64,000 bases of DNA from Epiperipatus broadwayi (GCA_028023455.1 JAQFVV010012420.1:7519194-7583193), one strand, 5' to 3'. Shown: positions 51,416 through 63,789, counted from the first letter of the stretch. Notes: generated from the sequence alone by a model not told the origin. A program made the numbers and translations.

Positions 51416-51585
51416 AATTAACTAGTGAGTCACAGACATCTGTTACCTTCAGTTCCCAGACTTGTTCTGCATATCCACACTCTTTAAGCAAAGCTTATGG
51501 AAAAATATTTATTTTTAACACTACTTTCAAGACATTATGTAGAGTGTTTTTGAAATTCTATCAGTATTACAATAAAGTTGGATAA
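51416..51585 (+). CDS. Candidate next exon, possibly terminal
   Basis: The acceptor TTATAACTTTAG (AG at 51,414-15) is followed by sequence clearly less AT-rich up to about 51,500. Joined in phase 1 to the exon ending 46,680 it gives a Glu codon and then LTSESQTSVTFSSQTCSAYP and SLSKAYGK, in keeping with the Ser/Thr-rich style of the upstream exons. The frame stays open to TAA at 51,583. Composition becomes AT-rich after about 51,500 and no good GT donor follows at that point, so either the protein ends here or the true exon end is missed. A strong donor-like GTGAGT at 51,425 could instead end a tiny exon. Confidence 0.5.
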
Positions 51586-51969
51586 AATTAGAAAAGAGAT
51601 ATACCAAATACATATATGTAATGATTTAAAATTCCCCCAATTTAATTTGGTACATAAAACTATCACTTGTGACTTTTTTGTAAAACATTTAGGATAAATG
51701 TGTATTTCTAAGTTCTATTTCTGAAAGGAGATTATTTATTACCAAGAAAAGAAAGATTGAGAGAATGCAGTAAGGAAGAATCTATTGTCATTGCTTTCAA
51801 ATTATTTTTTCTAAAGACAAAAAAAAACGTTAAAGATTCAAATATCTTAAAATTGTTCTTTCAACCACAATTTAAAATATTAGAAGAATATTTAAAGAAG
51901 TTTTAAAATATATATAAATATATTATAACTAAAACAATCTACAGTGAAAAATTGTTTGGTTTAAAAAAA

Positions 51970-52066
51970 TTACAAGAAAAATTATAAAATTATTTACAAA
52001 AATTATAAAATTATTTGCAAAATTATAAAATGATTTACAAAAATTATGAAATTATTTACAAAATTG
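51970..52066 (+). repeat. ~21-bp tandem repeat
   Basis: The unit TTACAAAAATTATAAAATTA and close variants recurs about 4.5 times. It is AT-only apart from single C or G positions and is probably a slippage product. Confidence 0.8.
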
Positions 52067-53959
52067 AGTTCTATTTTTTCTGCATTAAATAAGTCACATT
52101 AACTATTTCATAAAATGCAATTTTTTTAACATATAATTTAATTGGGCCAGATTAATTTTATTGTTAAATATTAATAATTATTCATACTTTTTCAACATTT
52201 TGTACTTTTTATTATAGTTGATCTGTTTATGTAATATTTCTAACAACAATTTGTTCTTTTTTCTAAGGCTAGCCAGATAGAAGAAATTTCCATCTGGGAT
52301 TTTTAATGAACTATGTCATTTGATTGTATTTCTATTTCATTTATCATTTTACATATAATATGGTAGATATATCAAAATTGAATTTCATCATATAAAATAA
52401 AAATATTAAATATTCAGTTTCAATAAAAGGCTTTTATTTTCCCCTTTTTAAAAAAAAAAAAATTTAATTGAACAAGCTATCAAATGTTGTATAATTTTTT
52501 CTATGCCAATCACTAGTTTTGGGACATTATGATTGTGCCCAATTTCTTTGACTTTTCTTTATTATTTTGCAGATATCTGTAATTTGATTTACTGATTACA
52601 AAAATGATTAAACTTTAAAAAAATCTGAAGATGTCATTATCATACAGATTCACACAAATATCTGATTGGTTGTATTATAATACAAAAAATAACATTATTG
52701 ATTGGTAGATTATTTTGGCTTTCAAAAAGGAAAATTGTAATTTTCAGTAATTTATTTATATATTTAATCTTGTTTATACAATATTTCTGTAAGATATTTG
52801 TTTTAAACCAAAAACATACATGATTACAATTAGATTTCATTTTCAAATGTTTGTTTATAGTAAGATAAGTTATAAAATCTATAGTTACAATAAACAGAAA
52901 TTGTAATTACTAACAACATTAATTGCTTTCATAAATTCCAAATTTGTTATAAAATTTTAACAATAATAAGTGTAAATTTGGCTTCTAAATCTTATTTTTA
53001 TTCTTTTGTGATGTCTCAACTAAAATTAATTTCTAGTTTAAAAATGAGATTCAATTAAAATATTTCTTTCAATAATTTTTATAAATAGAAAAAGGCTATT
53101 TTTATTGTATTCACTTTAGTACTTTAATTTTTTATTTTGTTAAGTCCAAATATTAACTTTTAAAATGTCGTTTGTTTGTAAGCTTATATTTGTAATAAAT
53201 AATATAAAGATTATCATTATATGATATAAAATAAAGATTTAATTGTAAAAATAAAAATTTTCAAATATGACCAAAGCTATTACAAGGATCTTTCAAAAAA
53301 TGATGAGAGGAGTTGATAGAGAATGAATTAAAATCAGTTAAATCATATATTCTTATTTCATTTTAATTTTTATCTAACTACAATTGTTTCTTTTCTTTAT
53401 TTATTTTAATTTAGCAGTGTTACTCAAATAAAATTCATCTATGTTTTCTATTATCTGTTTTTATATTAAAAACATTACTTAAAAAATAAAATGTTAGCCT
53501 TCTCTATTCTCACTCATATAAAAATGATTGTAAGGAATTAAATTTTATAACAACTTGGTTTGAGGTAGAAGTATACCTCCTTTTACTTCATCTCAACCCA
53601 AAGCAAAACAGCTATTATATAAAGTAATAAAGAAAACATGATTAACCTAATACCTATCAATTTATAATTGATGTTTCCTAGTAACATCAAAAATGTAAAA
53701 TTATTTTTGTTATATATATATAACTGCTTAATTTCTATTCTCCAAAGATTAATTTTAAATTGAAAATATAGAAAGAAATTTCACAAAAAAAAATTACATT
53801 TAAAGACAATAAATTTGCAATGTCAGTCAATATTAAATTCTACCTATATACAAGCAAAAAATAAAAACACTCTTTATGTGTTATATACATTCTTATACAT
53901 AATGTAGATTAGACAATAACAAGGGTTAAAATAATTTAGTATTGTACTGGTCAAAACAC
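52067..53959. other. AT-rich stretch, nothing recognised
   Basis: Only chance-size frames; no repeat partner in the window noticed. Confidence 0.5.
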
Positions 53960-54110
53960 GTTTATCCATCTAACATGAGCTGGAACTCACAAAATGTACT
54001 TCAAACCCAGTCAAGCCCGAGATTTAGGTCAGGGACCAGCCTGGATTCGAACCCACTCTTTAAGCCCCAGATCAAACACCTAATGGATAACATAATAGTG
54101 ATGGCACATG
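53960..54110 (-). mobile_element. tRNA-derived SINE remnant
   Basis: Read on the minus strand, CATTAGGTGTTTGATCTGGG is followed by GAGTGGGTTCGAATCCAGGC, a near-perfect B box, then GGTCCCTGACC and a body containing GGGTTTGAAGTACATTTTGT. The head fits a tRNA origin and the body differs from S1 and S2, so this is a third SINE family in the window. Confidence 0.6.
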
Positions 54111-54884
54111 AGAATTAATTATTAATCTGGCCCGCTAGCAAATTGGAGAAGACAATGAGACCTATTAACTATGACTAAACTAAAATTTATATAAACATGG
54201 CTGTACTTTTGGAAGTGGAGAAAAGAGGAATTTGAACTACTCAAATAAGTTAGACAATAAAAATATAGTTTAATATAATAACAAATTATTTACATACATT
54301 TATAAATTAAGTACATTAGTATGTGCGTGAATGAGCAAGCGGTAGATAATTACATAGTGTCATTCACGCTATTATTTTCCATATGCTCTTTATTAGCTAA
54401 ATAAGATATTATGAATAAACACACATCTTTGGTGGGTCCAATATTAAAATGCCAATCAATTATTAGAAAGAATTACATAATATTGCCATTAACACTTTGA
54501 TTTACGGTTCTGAAAGATATAATACAAACTATTTTCACACCATTACGGTCGTAAAAATAAATAAAATACATTTGAAAACACATTTCATTATATGATAAAA
54601 TACCTAATGAAACTTCTTTTAATTAGCGCTGGTAAGAAGAATGCATTATTTTCCCCAAGGCATATAGATACTCTTAAATACAGAAATAAGTTACGATGAT
54701 GGGATTGTCTAAGACTGAAATAAATCTAATTAATAAAACTAGTAGTAATTGGCATTTATATATATTTTAGCAGAGCTTAATTTTAATATTAGAGCATTAA
54801 AAATGGGTCATGAAGCAAAAGAAATAATAATATGAAGAAGTTTGCGGTGCTGACATAATAGCCTACAATAACAGGAAAAGTCAT
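54111..54884. other. AT-rich stretch with a short hairpin
   Basis: GCGTGAATGA (near 54,325) and TCATTCACGC (near 54,360) form a 10-bp perfect stem with a loop of about 25 nt. No gene is supported. Confidence 0.45.
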
Positions 54885-55095
54885 GCTTCTGGATGAAAAC
54901 AAAGTGGATAGGCATGTCGTGGTCATCGCTGACATGCAGGCCTTTTTGTACGAAGAAAGTGGATGGGCATAGCGTGTGCCAGACTTAGGGATCACTGCCA
55001 GAGGCCTTTTTATACAAAGAAGTGATATGCATAGCATGTGCCAAACTTACGGGATCACTGCCAGAGGCATTTTATATAGAATAAGTGGATATAAT
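54885..55095 (+). repeat. Degenerate ~64-bp tandem repeat, about 3.5 copies
   Basis: Blocks AGAGGC(C)TTTTTATAC, AAGTGGATGGGCATAG, CGTGTGCCAGACTTA and GGGATCACTGCCAGAGGC recur with a period near 64 bp. The array is richer in G+C than its surroundings. The 82-codon minus frame across it follows the repeat and is not accepted as a gene. Confidence 0.75.
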
Positions 55096-56184
55096 GAGAA
55101 ATCTATGGGTTCGATCTTGTCATAACACCCAAATTAGAAGCACATATATATAAATATGAAGATAAGGCCGAATGTCAGTAACGCAGTATGGATAAATATC
55201 ACTAATGACATGAAATATAATTTACTGCTTTAAAATAGGTGACCCTTGCTTGAATGCCATAATTTATATAAATAATATGCTATACAATTATATATATAGA
55301 GAGAGAAAGATTTTCCTAAATAAAAATACGTTAAGATTTTATTTAGTAAAAGAAACATTAAGATTTACTTAATAACTAAAATAGTAAAATATTAAAATTT
55401 ACCCCCTTTTTCTTTTCTGATATTTAAAATAATTCAATCCCACCTTCATGGTTTTTATAGTAACTGGAATATTAAAGTATATATTTTAAGAGTAAATAAA
55501 AAAAAGCAGTTATATAGAAAATAATTAATGGGTCACTCTTTCAGAATTTAATAAAAAAACATTTTAAAAGATTTCAAATCATTAATTAGCTTAAGTTCTG
55601 GATTTACCCTGGGTAGAAAATCCAGAGTTAAACAAATATATTTTTATAATAAACCAACATAAAATGTTGATTCGTAAAAACAAACTGGTGAACATATTAA
55701 TTTATAATGCATTATATATATATTTTACGGGGACGTTAATAACCTTTTCATGAAGGTTTAGAAGAAAAAAATGACAGAAAAGATTTTTAGAAATTAAACT
55801 CACCAGGTTGTGAGATTGGCATATTAATAATAAGCAAGCAGATATATAAATCAAATAATAAATACATATAAATAAATGACCGCACCAAAGTTAAGGAAAG
55901 TTAAGAGCATATGAGAGAGAATTAAGTAAAATAAATTACTTAAGAGCAAATTACATATTAAAATAAAAACAAAGTTAAATATATTAGAAGACATATTTAT
56001 AGATGAGTTAGGCTAGATTTAGTTTGAGGTGATGGCTTGAAAAGTTACCTGGCAATTTTAAGAGTCCAATTTAAAATATTGCACGTTTAAAATATTGCAC
56101 ATGCATGGCAATTGAAATGAAAGTTCTTCGGTGGCAACAAGTTTCTATTAGCATTCTAAAATTTTCCAGTTGGGTTCTTCATTA
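55096..56184. other. AT-rich stretch, nothing recognised
   Basis: No open frame or repeat partner noticed, apart from a direct repeat TTTAAAATATTGCAC near 56,071 and 56,086. Confidence 0.45.
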
Positions 56185-56382
56185 CTACAGGAGCATGATA
56201 TAATGGCAGTGGAAGATGACCCACAAGGAATGGGAAAAGCTTTTTACTACATCATTTTTAGATTTCAAAACAGCATGGTGTCTAGCAGCAATCAGTTCTC
56301 TCAAAAATAGCTCATCTCCTCTGATTAAAAATTCAGCCATTTTATACTTTTGCCCAGATGTTTTTGGAATGTTTTTAATCAC
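56185..56382 (-). pseudogene. Possible Myb/SANT-like domain fragment
   Basis: A 65-codon minus-strand frame reads KYKMAEFLIRGDELFLRELI followed by AARHHAVLKSKNDVVKSF and a Trp-Val-Ile-Phe. The spacing Phe-x4-Glu-x2-Leu-x2-Leu-Ile, then Val-Leu-Lys-Ser-Lys, then a Trp is like the Myb/SANT-like domain found in Harbinger-associated and related DNA-binding proteins. The fragment covers only about one and a half helices of such a domain and has no promoter or splice context. A transposon relic is most likely; chance is possible. Confidence 0.35.
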
Positions 56383-57560
56383 TTAGTTTTAGCTTTACAA
56401 TCTAATCTCTGATCTAAAAATTCTTACTTTTCCTTTATCGATTGTTTTTGAAGATGCAACAGTAAGATAATATCCAAAAATAAATTCAAATCTATTTCCA
56501 GATTAGAAATAGATTTGACAAAAATGTTTATAAGAAAAGAAAATCTTAATCCCATTTTAAGTAAAAACTTTAATTAAAAATACCTTCCCCATATTAAAAC
56601 AATAGTGCTTCCAACCCTTTAATTATTTTTAGACAATCAACTGTAGCATCTTCCATATTGGATTTTACAAAATATACAGTTTAAAAGAAAAAATACTTTA
56701 AAAAGAAAAAGTTGTACAAATGACATATAATAAAATATTTACAAAAAAATCAATCTTTTGTTAGTATTTTGCTCCTATATATATATTTGAGCCACACCTA
56801 TGTATTTTAATAAAAAGAATTAATAATAATAAAATGTTAATTTAAAAGATAAAATTTTATAATGTAGGTGCGCATCTCAAATGTATGCATAAAATATACA
56901 TACATGACAAAAGGAGCGGGATGGGATATAGGGTTTAAACACAGGTTAGTAGATGGAACTATGAAGTTCAATTTTAAGATAAGATTGACTACTTCAGTAT
57001 ATTACATGTACCTCCCCTCAAATCAATCCACATTTAAATATACAAGACAGTTAATTTTTAATAATCTTCCAAACAAACCACCAAATTCAAACTTATATAA
57101 AAATTAAATATGCTAACATCAAATTGTCAAATTACACAACAATCTATATTTAAATTATCAAGAAAATAATTTTGCAATATCGTTTAGTATAACATCCAAC
57201 CATATGTAAATAAAAAATGATTTTACTTTCTAAGATCTTATATAGATTAGGCAACAATAACTATAATGATGAAATTTAAATAAGCCAATATTTACTTTTA
57301 GATTTGAAACTTTAAATATATGCTGATTTGAATTGAGCTGAGAGAAATCTCAGTTTGTTTAAATTCCAACTTCATAGTTATCTTTATCTAATTTATAGTT
57401 TACATAAGAACTTAGTAAATGAAAAGTGGATTCATTTTTTCATTTATACATTAAATAACTTTATACTATATGGCATTGAAAATTGATTGTTTGAACATAG
57501 AATTTTCTATTATATATATATTTGAATACAAATATATTTTATATACTTGGAGATTAGATG
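56383..57560. other. AT-rich stretch with a short hairpin
   Basis: TCAAATCTATTTC (56,486-56,498) pairs perfectly with GAAATAGATTTGA (56,506-56,518). The 79-codon + frame at 56,868-57,107 shows no recognisable motif. Confidence 0.45.
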
Positions 57561-57770
57561 TAATATAGGTGATTTGAACATGAACTTTCAAGCTTGTTTA
57601 GACTATTCTCTCTATCTCATACAATTGATACACATTACCACACACATATGAAAAAGCTAAATGATCTCATTTATTTTTTTCACATATGTGTGGTCATGGA
57701 TATCAGTTGTATGAAATACAATGGATAGCCTAAGGAAGCTTGAAAGTCTGTGTTCAAATCCCCTGTATTA
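57561..57770. mobile_element. Fold-back MITE, family F1, short copy
   Basis: TTTGAACATGAACTTTCAAG at the left pairs with CTTGAAAGTCTGTGTTCAAA at the right, and CATACAATTGATACACATTA with the region around TGGATATCAGTTGTATGAAA. The middle is reduced to a few nt compared with the copy at 16,169. The right end, TGTTCAAATCCCCTG, resembles a B box. Confidence 0.75.
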
Positions 57771-57778
57771 TATATATA

Positions 57779-57865
57779 TCATTAAAACCAGTCAACACTT
57801 AGACAATCCCATTATCAATACAATCAACAATTTTAAACTGTTGTCAAGGCAACCACATTTTAAAT
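57779..57865. mobile_element. Fragment of fold-back family F2
   Basis: AAACCAGTCAACACTTAGAC, CAATCAACAATTTTAAACTG and TTGTCAAGGCAACC match the left arm of the F2 element at 16,881. It lies directly beside an F1 copy, as at 16.2-17.2 kb, but the spacing differs. Confidence 0.65.
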
Positions 57866-58093
57866 ATATATATATGCATATACATATAACAAAACTAAAT
57901 TAATATGAAATTTAATATATCAATATTAAATATAATAATTTTATGCCTTAATATAATTGTTTTTTACATGGAAAGGAAATTACAAAATATTTAATTATTT
58001 AAATTCTTAAATAACATTATAAATGTAGAGCATTCTTTTCAAAAAAGAAATGTTAGAATGATTATTCATTAAATTATTAAATATATTTTATTT

Positions 58094-59032
58094 AGAAAGA
58101 AAAAGGCTTTAACTTTTTTATGCATGCACCTTAGACATTTCTATAGTAGGCAAGCAATGTAGTTTTTGACTATAGAGGGACTTTACAAATATCAACACAA
58201 GATAGGAACTTTGTAAAGATAAGAATGGCATCTTATTTTTAACTTAAATTCTTCCTTATATAGGCCAGTCTGAAGCAATTTGATTTTAGAGTGTAAAGAG
58301 ATTACTCTCTTCACATTTAAATCCACTATTTCCTTTTAAAAATTAACTTATGTGAAATCTTGCAATTTACAGTGAGTTAATATTAAGATCTTTTTTATTT
58401 AATGTAAATATAGAAACTAATGTTCTAATTATTTATAGAGTCACAGGCAGCATGTAATTAGAAAGAGAATGGCTTTAACCTTTTTCTATATGTGTCTTAA
58501 ATATTTGTATAATAGTTAAACAATGTAGTTTTTGACTATGTAGGGATCTCTCAAACATCAACACAAGATAGAAGTCCCTCTATAGTCAAAACTATATCAT
58601 TTGGCTATTATACAAATGTTTAAGGTACATGTAAAAAAGGGTTAAAGCCTTTCTCTTCCTAATTACATACTTCCTGTGTATTTGATAAATATTTTAGAAT
58701 TTTACATTAGTTTCTATATTTACATTAAAAAAAGATCTTAATGTTAACTCACTGTAAATCGTAAGATTTCACATATGTTAATTTGTAAAAAAAAAATAGT
58801 GAATTTAAATGCAAAGAGAGTAATCTTTTCAGGCTCTCAAATCAAGATGTTTCAGATTTGTTTATATAAGTAAAAATGTAAGTTAAAGATAAGACACTGT
58901 TCTTATTTTTATAAAGTCTCTATCATGGGCTGAGGCTTGAGAGGTCCCTCTATAGTCAAAAATTACATCATTTGAGTATTATACAAATGTTTAAGGCATA
59001 TGTGGAAAAAGTTAAAGCCTTTCTCTTTCCAA
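58094..59032. mobile_element. ~0.94-kb palindromic compound fold-back element
   Basis: The arm 58,094-58,555 is the reverse complement of 58,570-59,032 with a short centre. Each arm carries a ~100-bp end unit twice in the same direction (GGCTTTAAC, TGTAGTTTTTGACTATAGAG and AGGGAC), around a core with TGAAATCTTGCAATTTACAG, AAGATCTT and AATATAGAAACTAATGT. The end unit therefore occurs four times: two forward, two reverse. Inner parts (AAAGATAAGA, TATATAGGCCAGTCTGAAGC, TTTGATTT) match the smaller element at 63,126. No coding capacity. Confidence 0.8.
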
Positions 59033-61559
59033 ATACATACTGCCTCTGTTCTTGATAAATAATTAGAACATTACATTAGTTTAAATATATTTTATAGTAA
59101 CTTACATGTTATTCTTAATAGCAGACATTTAAAAAGTTATAAACAAAATATGAATTTTTATGAAAATATTTAATAATTTAATGAAATAATAGAAATAGTG
59201 TGACATTTAAGTGCAAAAAATATCATTACTAATGTCATATTCCTTCTCAAATTGATGATAACTCTTGGCAATTATATAAATGAAATTTTACTAAAATAAT
59301 TTATCATTTGCTAGCTTTTTTTGGAACTGTTACTTTAAAAAAATGCCTATAGACATTTTTCAATTAAAAATTGAACATTATCTTAGATGATAATAATTAA
59401 ACTACTTATTCTAAAATTCATTTACTTCACTGCATTATTTTTATCCTTATTATGTAATCATAATTATTAAACAATATATGGGGTCACTATCACTATTATA
59501 AATTGTACTGCAAAAATTTTAAATTCCTTTATTAAACCTCCTCCCATTAATGTATTATTTAGTATAGCATCATCTCCCAGAATTTTTTACTGTATTCCTA
59601 TTTCACATACATACTCGAAAAAACAATTTTACAATATTTTTTTTTTCATCGTTATATTGCCTATTTTATGTACATCAATGTTATTTTCTTTCAGTGGAAC
59701 AGATATGTTGTTTTATTATATAAATCTTTTATTAATAATACGCTGATGGGTTGCAGTGAAACTTTTCTATACAATAATTTCTGTAGGCTTTCTATATCAT
59801 AATTTCTGCAAGCTTAGCGCTTTCAGAGTTTTATATAGCTTTCTCATTCCATAAATATATCTGCTATGCTAATAACTAATCTTTTTTTTTGTCAATTATT
59901 TCCTTTTTTCTAGCTTGTTTTTTTCATCTAATTTGTATTATTTATTTATTAACTTTTTCTACAGTCTCCTTCACCCAAGTTTCCTATTTTATATATTTTT
60001 TATTCTCTATTGTTTTCTATATACAAATCTTACGTTTTTCAGCCATTACTTTCATGTTTTTGCCTCATCATTTAAAAATAATAATAATAAAATCATATTT
60101 CTTTAGTTAATTCAAAAGATTTTTTTTTCTTTTTATTTCTTTCTCTCATGAAATACAACTTTGAGCTGCTTTTTAAAATTTAATTGAAAAATTTATAAAT
60201 CTTTACATTAATTTCCTATTTATTTTTGGAAAATAAAACAGTTGAATTTTTTTAACTTCCCACAACATTTAATACTACTTATTTCATTTACATAATTATT
60301 CACTTAATACACAGCTATGTTTTTGTTTGGTTTTCAGTTATTTGTCCAACTTTATATGCCCGCCATTTTATATGGAATCAATCCCCAATGATATAAAACT
60401 GAATAATTATATCAACTTTTAGAATATTTTGTATAATCAATTTTAAGTTATCACTTAAAAGATCTGACATTGACTTCTAAAGCTATAGCCATATAGTTAG
60501 TTACATTCTTTTTCCAAATTCTTTTTTTATTTACATAATATATTATTAAATTTTGTCAAGTCAGTATTGATGCATTGATTCTTGACAATTATAAGAATAG
60601 CATTTTTCAGACTTTTGAAAATATATTTTTTATTTTGTTGATGGAATCCATCCATCTTATTTTCCCTTCATTATTAACAATACCAAGAATAAATAAATTT
60701 ATAATGACTATATATATATATATATGATGGGGGGGGGGGAGTGTTCTCTATTGTCACAGCCTAGATTTTTTAAAAATTAAAATCATATGAACATGCAATA
60801 ATCATCAAAATATTTAAGGAGGTCATTGACATTTCCAAAATATCATACTGTATTAACAAATGTGATTAATAATAAAACTATCATCTATATATAAAGTTTT
60901 TTACACAAATGGATAGATATGTATATCAATACTACACACATTTAATCCAAACTTCTCAACAACCATTTGATATAATTATTATCTCTACAACATCAATGTG
61001 ATTATTATTTTACCCAATTGAGGGTAAATGTTATCTTGTCAAAATTTTGGTATTTTATTTTATTAAACATAGTTGTTCTTGAAAACTTATTTTATCTGTG
61101 AAAAAATTCATTTCAATATATATATATGACATTTTATATGTATGTACTTTATTATTTTACAATTTTACCAATTTATTGATATATAAATCTTGAATAATCA
61201 TATGAACCTTTAAAATAGTCTTGATTAACTATCAACAATCTATACTACATGAGTGTGAGAATATATAAATAATATAGTACTGAAAATTCATTGGCATGAT
61301 TAATAAAAAATGTGTAATATATTTTTTCTTATATTTAATTCCAAATATCAAAATGTTTATTAATAAGGCAAATTAATATTTTCACAAATCTTTTATTCTT
61401 ATAATAATTGTTTTGTATGTAATAATATATACATGTATTTGTAGATACATGTATATATACATATTTTGTTATTTATTAATTTATACAAAAATGCAAGAAA
61501 ATTATATTATACTTGTTTCTTCTAAGCATATGATGTAACTGCTTAGGCTTGGATAATAT
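59033..61559. other. AT-rich stretch, nothing recognised
   Basis: Two overlapping T-rich frames at 59,889-60,110 encode Phe/Ile/Leu-rich peptides typical of T-rich DNA and are not accepted. A G-run lies at 60,730-60,739. Confidence 0.5.
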
Positions 61560-62065
61560 ACTGTGGTATGAAAAGATTAATATGCACTGCCTGGCTTTAT
61601 TGTTCATGTACAAAAAATGTCTTGTTATGGCATTTCAAAGTGATTTACAATCACTTCACTGCTTTTTATCATACTTCTATTTTTCTCTCCTTATTCAAAT
61701 GTCATGCATTTATTGCTAGAAAGCCTTGCAGCATTTCAGATTTGTGGAATTTATAACCTGATACCCTTTTTGTGTTGTTTTATATGTTGTTACATTTTCC
61801 TTTTATATTTTTTTTCCTGTTTTTGTTACTGTTTTTTTATTTTGTTTGGTTTATTTATTTCTGTTTTGCATTAAAGCATCATAATATTGCGCATGTGTAT
61901 TATAATCATACATGCCCAGTGGATCTTATGTTAAAAATTATTGGAAATGGAATGCTATATATATATAAAAAATTGTTTGTTTTAAGTTTTGATTGTTTAA
62001 TTAATTCTTTATAAATGTGTTAAATTATCTTTTGTAAATAAAGAAATTAAAAAACTTAAATGTGC
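61560..62065 (+). other. 3'-UTR-like stretch with poly-A signal
   Basis: The stretch is U-rich on the + strand, less AT-only than its surroundings, and ends in TGTAAATAAAGAAATT (AATAAA near 62,037) followed by a TGTGCTAGTCTTGCATG G/T-rich element. An acceptor-like CTGCTTAG lies at about 61,548. It could be the 3' end of the + strand gene or of a small transcript; no coding exon can be tied to it, so this is weak. Confidence 0.25.
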
Positions 62066-63125
62066 TAGTCTTGCATGCTTTAACATTTATTCCTGTATAA
62101 CCAAAAGTTTTCCTATTGTGATGTAGCATGTCTGAAGGGCATCGATGTCATGTGACCTGATATGCGGTTGTGCACTTCTCTGATCATGGTTTGGTAGAAT
62201 ATGACGCAACATACAAATGGACAATGTTGCGTAATTGTTTGATAGATATTTTTTATTATACTATGGAATGTCGTTTTGCACTATTTCTGCACAAGTATTC
62301 TTTGCCACGGAAGTGACCATCACACTATACCAGGCAGACGCCTGCACCATGCACTGTTTTAAAGCACTGCACTGAGGTAGCGAGAAACAGATTGAACTTA
62401 TTGTTTGGCAAATACTATATCAATAATTGACATATTTATTTATATGAAATTATCAATTTTAAAAATATTATTTATAAACATGTTTTAGGATTAAATAATA
62501 ATTATTATTATTACTTTATTTTTAAGCTTCCTCAAAACTTTACTGATATTTAGAAAATGCATAATATTCAATTTTATGTGAATAATTCTTTGATTATTTT
62601 TAAAAATTTTCACTTTTAAACATAAATGTGCAACTTGAACAAAAATTATATGTATTTATGCTGTGAATGTTTATATGTGAAGCTCTCTTCTTGAAGGCTA
62701 ATGAAGATAACCATGCCATAGGAGATTCATCTTTAGTGTGCATATTACATTCATGTATGTGCGTATATATATACATGCAAACAACATTGAGTTGTTTATG
62801 TGTTGTATATACAGCTATGTAAAGCAATCATTAATTTAAAGTTTTAAATACATTTCAGAAATATATTAAAAAAATATTTATTGGCATAATGTGAAATACA
62901 TTAGCATATCATAATTTTGTTACATAATTTTAAAAAAAAAATTCCAAAACATTTTCAGATATACAGCTATCTTAGTTATCCATCTAATATTGGATTATCA
63001 TAGGATGTCTTTCAAAATTTAGCCAAATGTTTATATATAAATTTACCAAGAATAATACCCATCCCTTTAAAGTCAAATATGTTTTTAAAAATCTCAGTTT
63101 TTAAATGAAAAATTAGTTAGGTAGA
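62066..63125. other. Mixed stretch, nothing firm
   Basis: 62,100-62,400 is richer in G+C but every frame is closed. It includes a perfect 9-bp stem ACGCAACAT / ATGTTGCGT (62,203-62,211 and 62,224-62,232). The rest is AT-rich. Confidence 0.45.
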
Positions 63126-63352
63126 CTAAAGCTAAAGCTTTAGTACATGCGCCTTGAGTGCTTAATTTTAGCAAGAGAGACCTCTACAAATCATAACATG
63201 AGATTCGACTTTATAAAGATAAGAGGGACCCTCTTATCTCTAACCTTTTTTTTTTTTCTTAATTATATAGGCAAATCTAAAGCATTTTGATTTGGGAGCA
63301 TGAAGCTAATAAATTCTTCACTCAAGGCACATGTACTAAAGCTTTAGCTTTA
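63126..63352. mobile_element. Fold-back MITE related to the 58-kb palindrome
   Basis: TAAAGCTAAAGCTTTAGTAC and GCGCCTTGAGTG at the left pair with CACTCAAGGCAC and GTACTAAAGCTTTAGCTTTA at the right. The interior (TTTATAAAGATAAGAGGGAC, TATATAGGCAAATCTAAAGC, TTTTGATTTGGGAGC) matches 58,210-58,300 in order. The terminal sequence itself is partly palindromic (AAAGCTTT). Confidence 0.75.
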
Positions 63353-63554
63353 TATAAGTATTACATGCTGACATTGCGCTTAATAAGAATTAATATTTTG
63401 GTAGGCTAAGTAAAATTGTCATAATTTTTTTCAAGTTGGTTTTCAGAGATGACTTTAATGTTTACAAAAATCATTAGAGCATCACGATCAAAATATAAAA
63501 ACACTCAAATATTCTATAACTTCAATTATATTTTTATTTAAGCCTATTTCCCAG

Positions 63555-63789
63555 AATGAACAAATTTGGAAACAAATAAGTTTGAATAATTACTTAGACA
63601 ATTTAAATGCAAGATCCCAAAAAAATTGTTTATTAAATAATGCCTATCTTTTGTTAATGTCATCCCAATCACTTTTGTCAGATAAAAATAATTATTTTAA
63701 TCTGTCCATCAATTTGTTATATAGTGATAAATTAGGCATTGATATATCAAAAAAGCCGAAACATTTTATTTGCAATAGAAAATTTATTG
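63555..63789 (+). CDS. Exon-like open frame, uncertain
   Basis: The frame starts after TATTTCCCAG (AG at 63,553-54) with NEQIWKQISLNNYLDNLNAR and runs to a donor-like ATTG|GTAAAT (intron from 63,790), 78 codons plus one base. The protein is Asn/Leu/Ser/Lys-rich and not recognised (later parts include LLMSSQSLLSDKNN and ISKKPKHFICNRKF). Composition is no richer in G+C than the flanks. It starts in phase 0 and so cannot follow directly from the phase-1 exon at 46,680; at least one other exon would have to intervene. It may be chance. Confidence 0.3.

Noticed and set aside
59889-60110. Two overlapping hydrophobic frames resembling membrane peptides
   Set aside because: T-rich DNA encodes Phe/Leu/Ile-rich peptides in any frame; there is no splice, promoter or conservation evidence.
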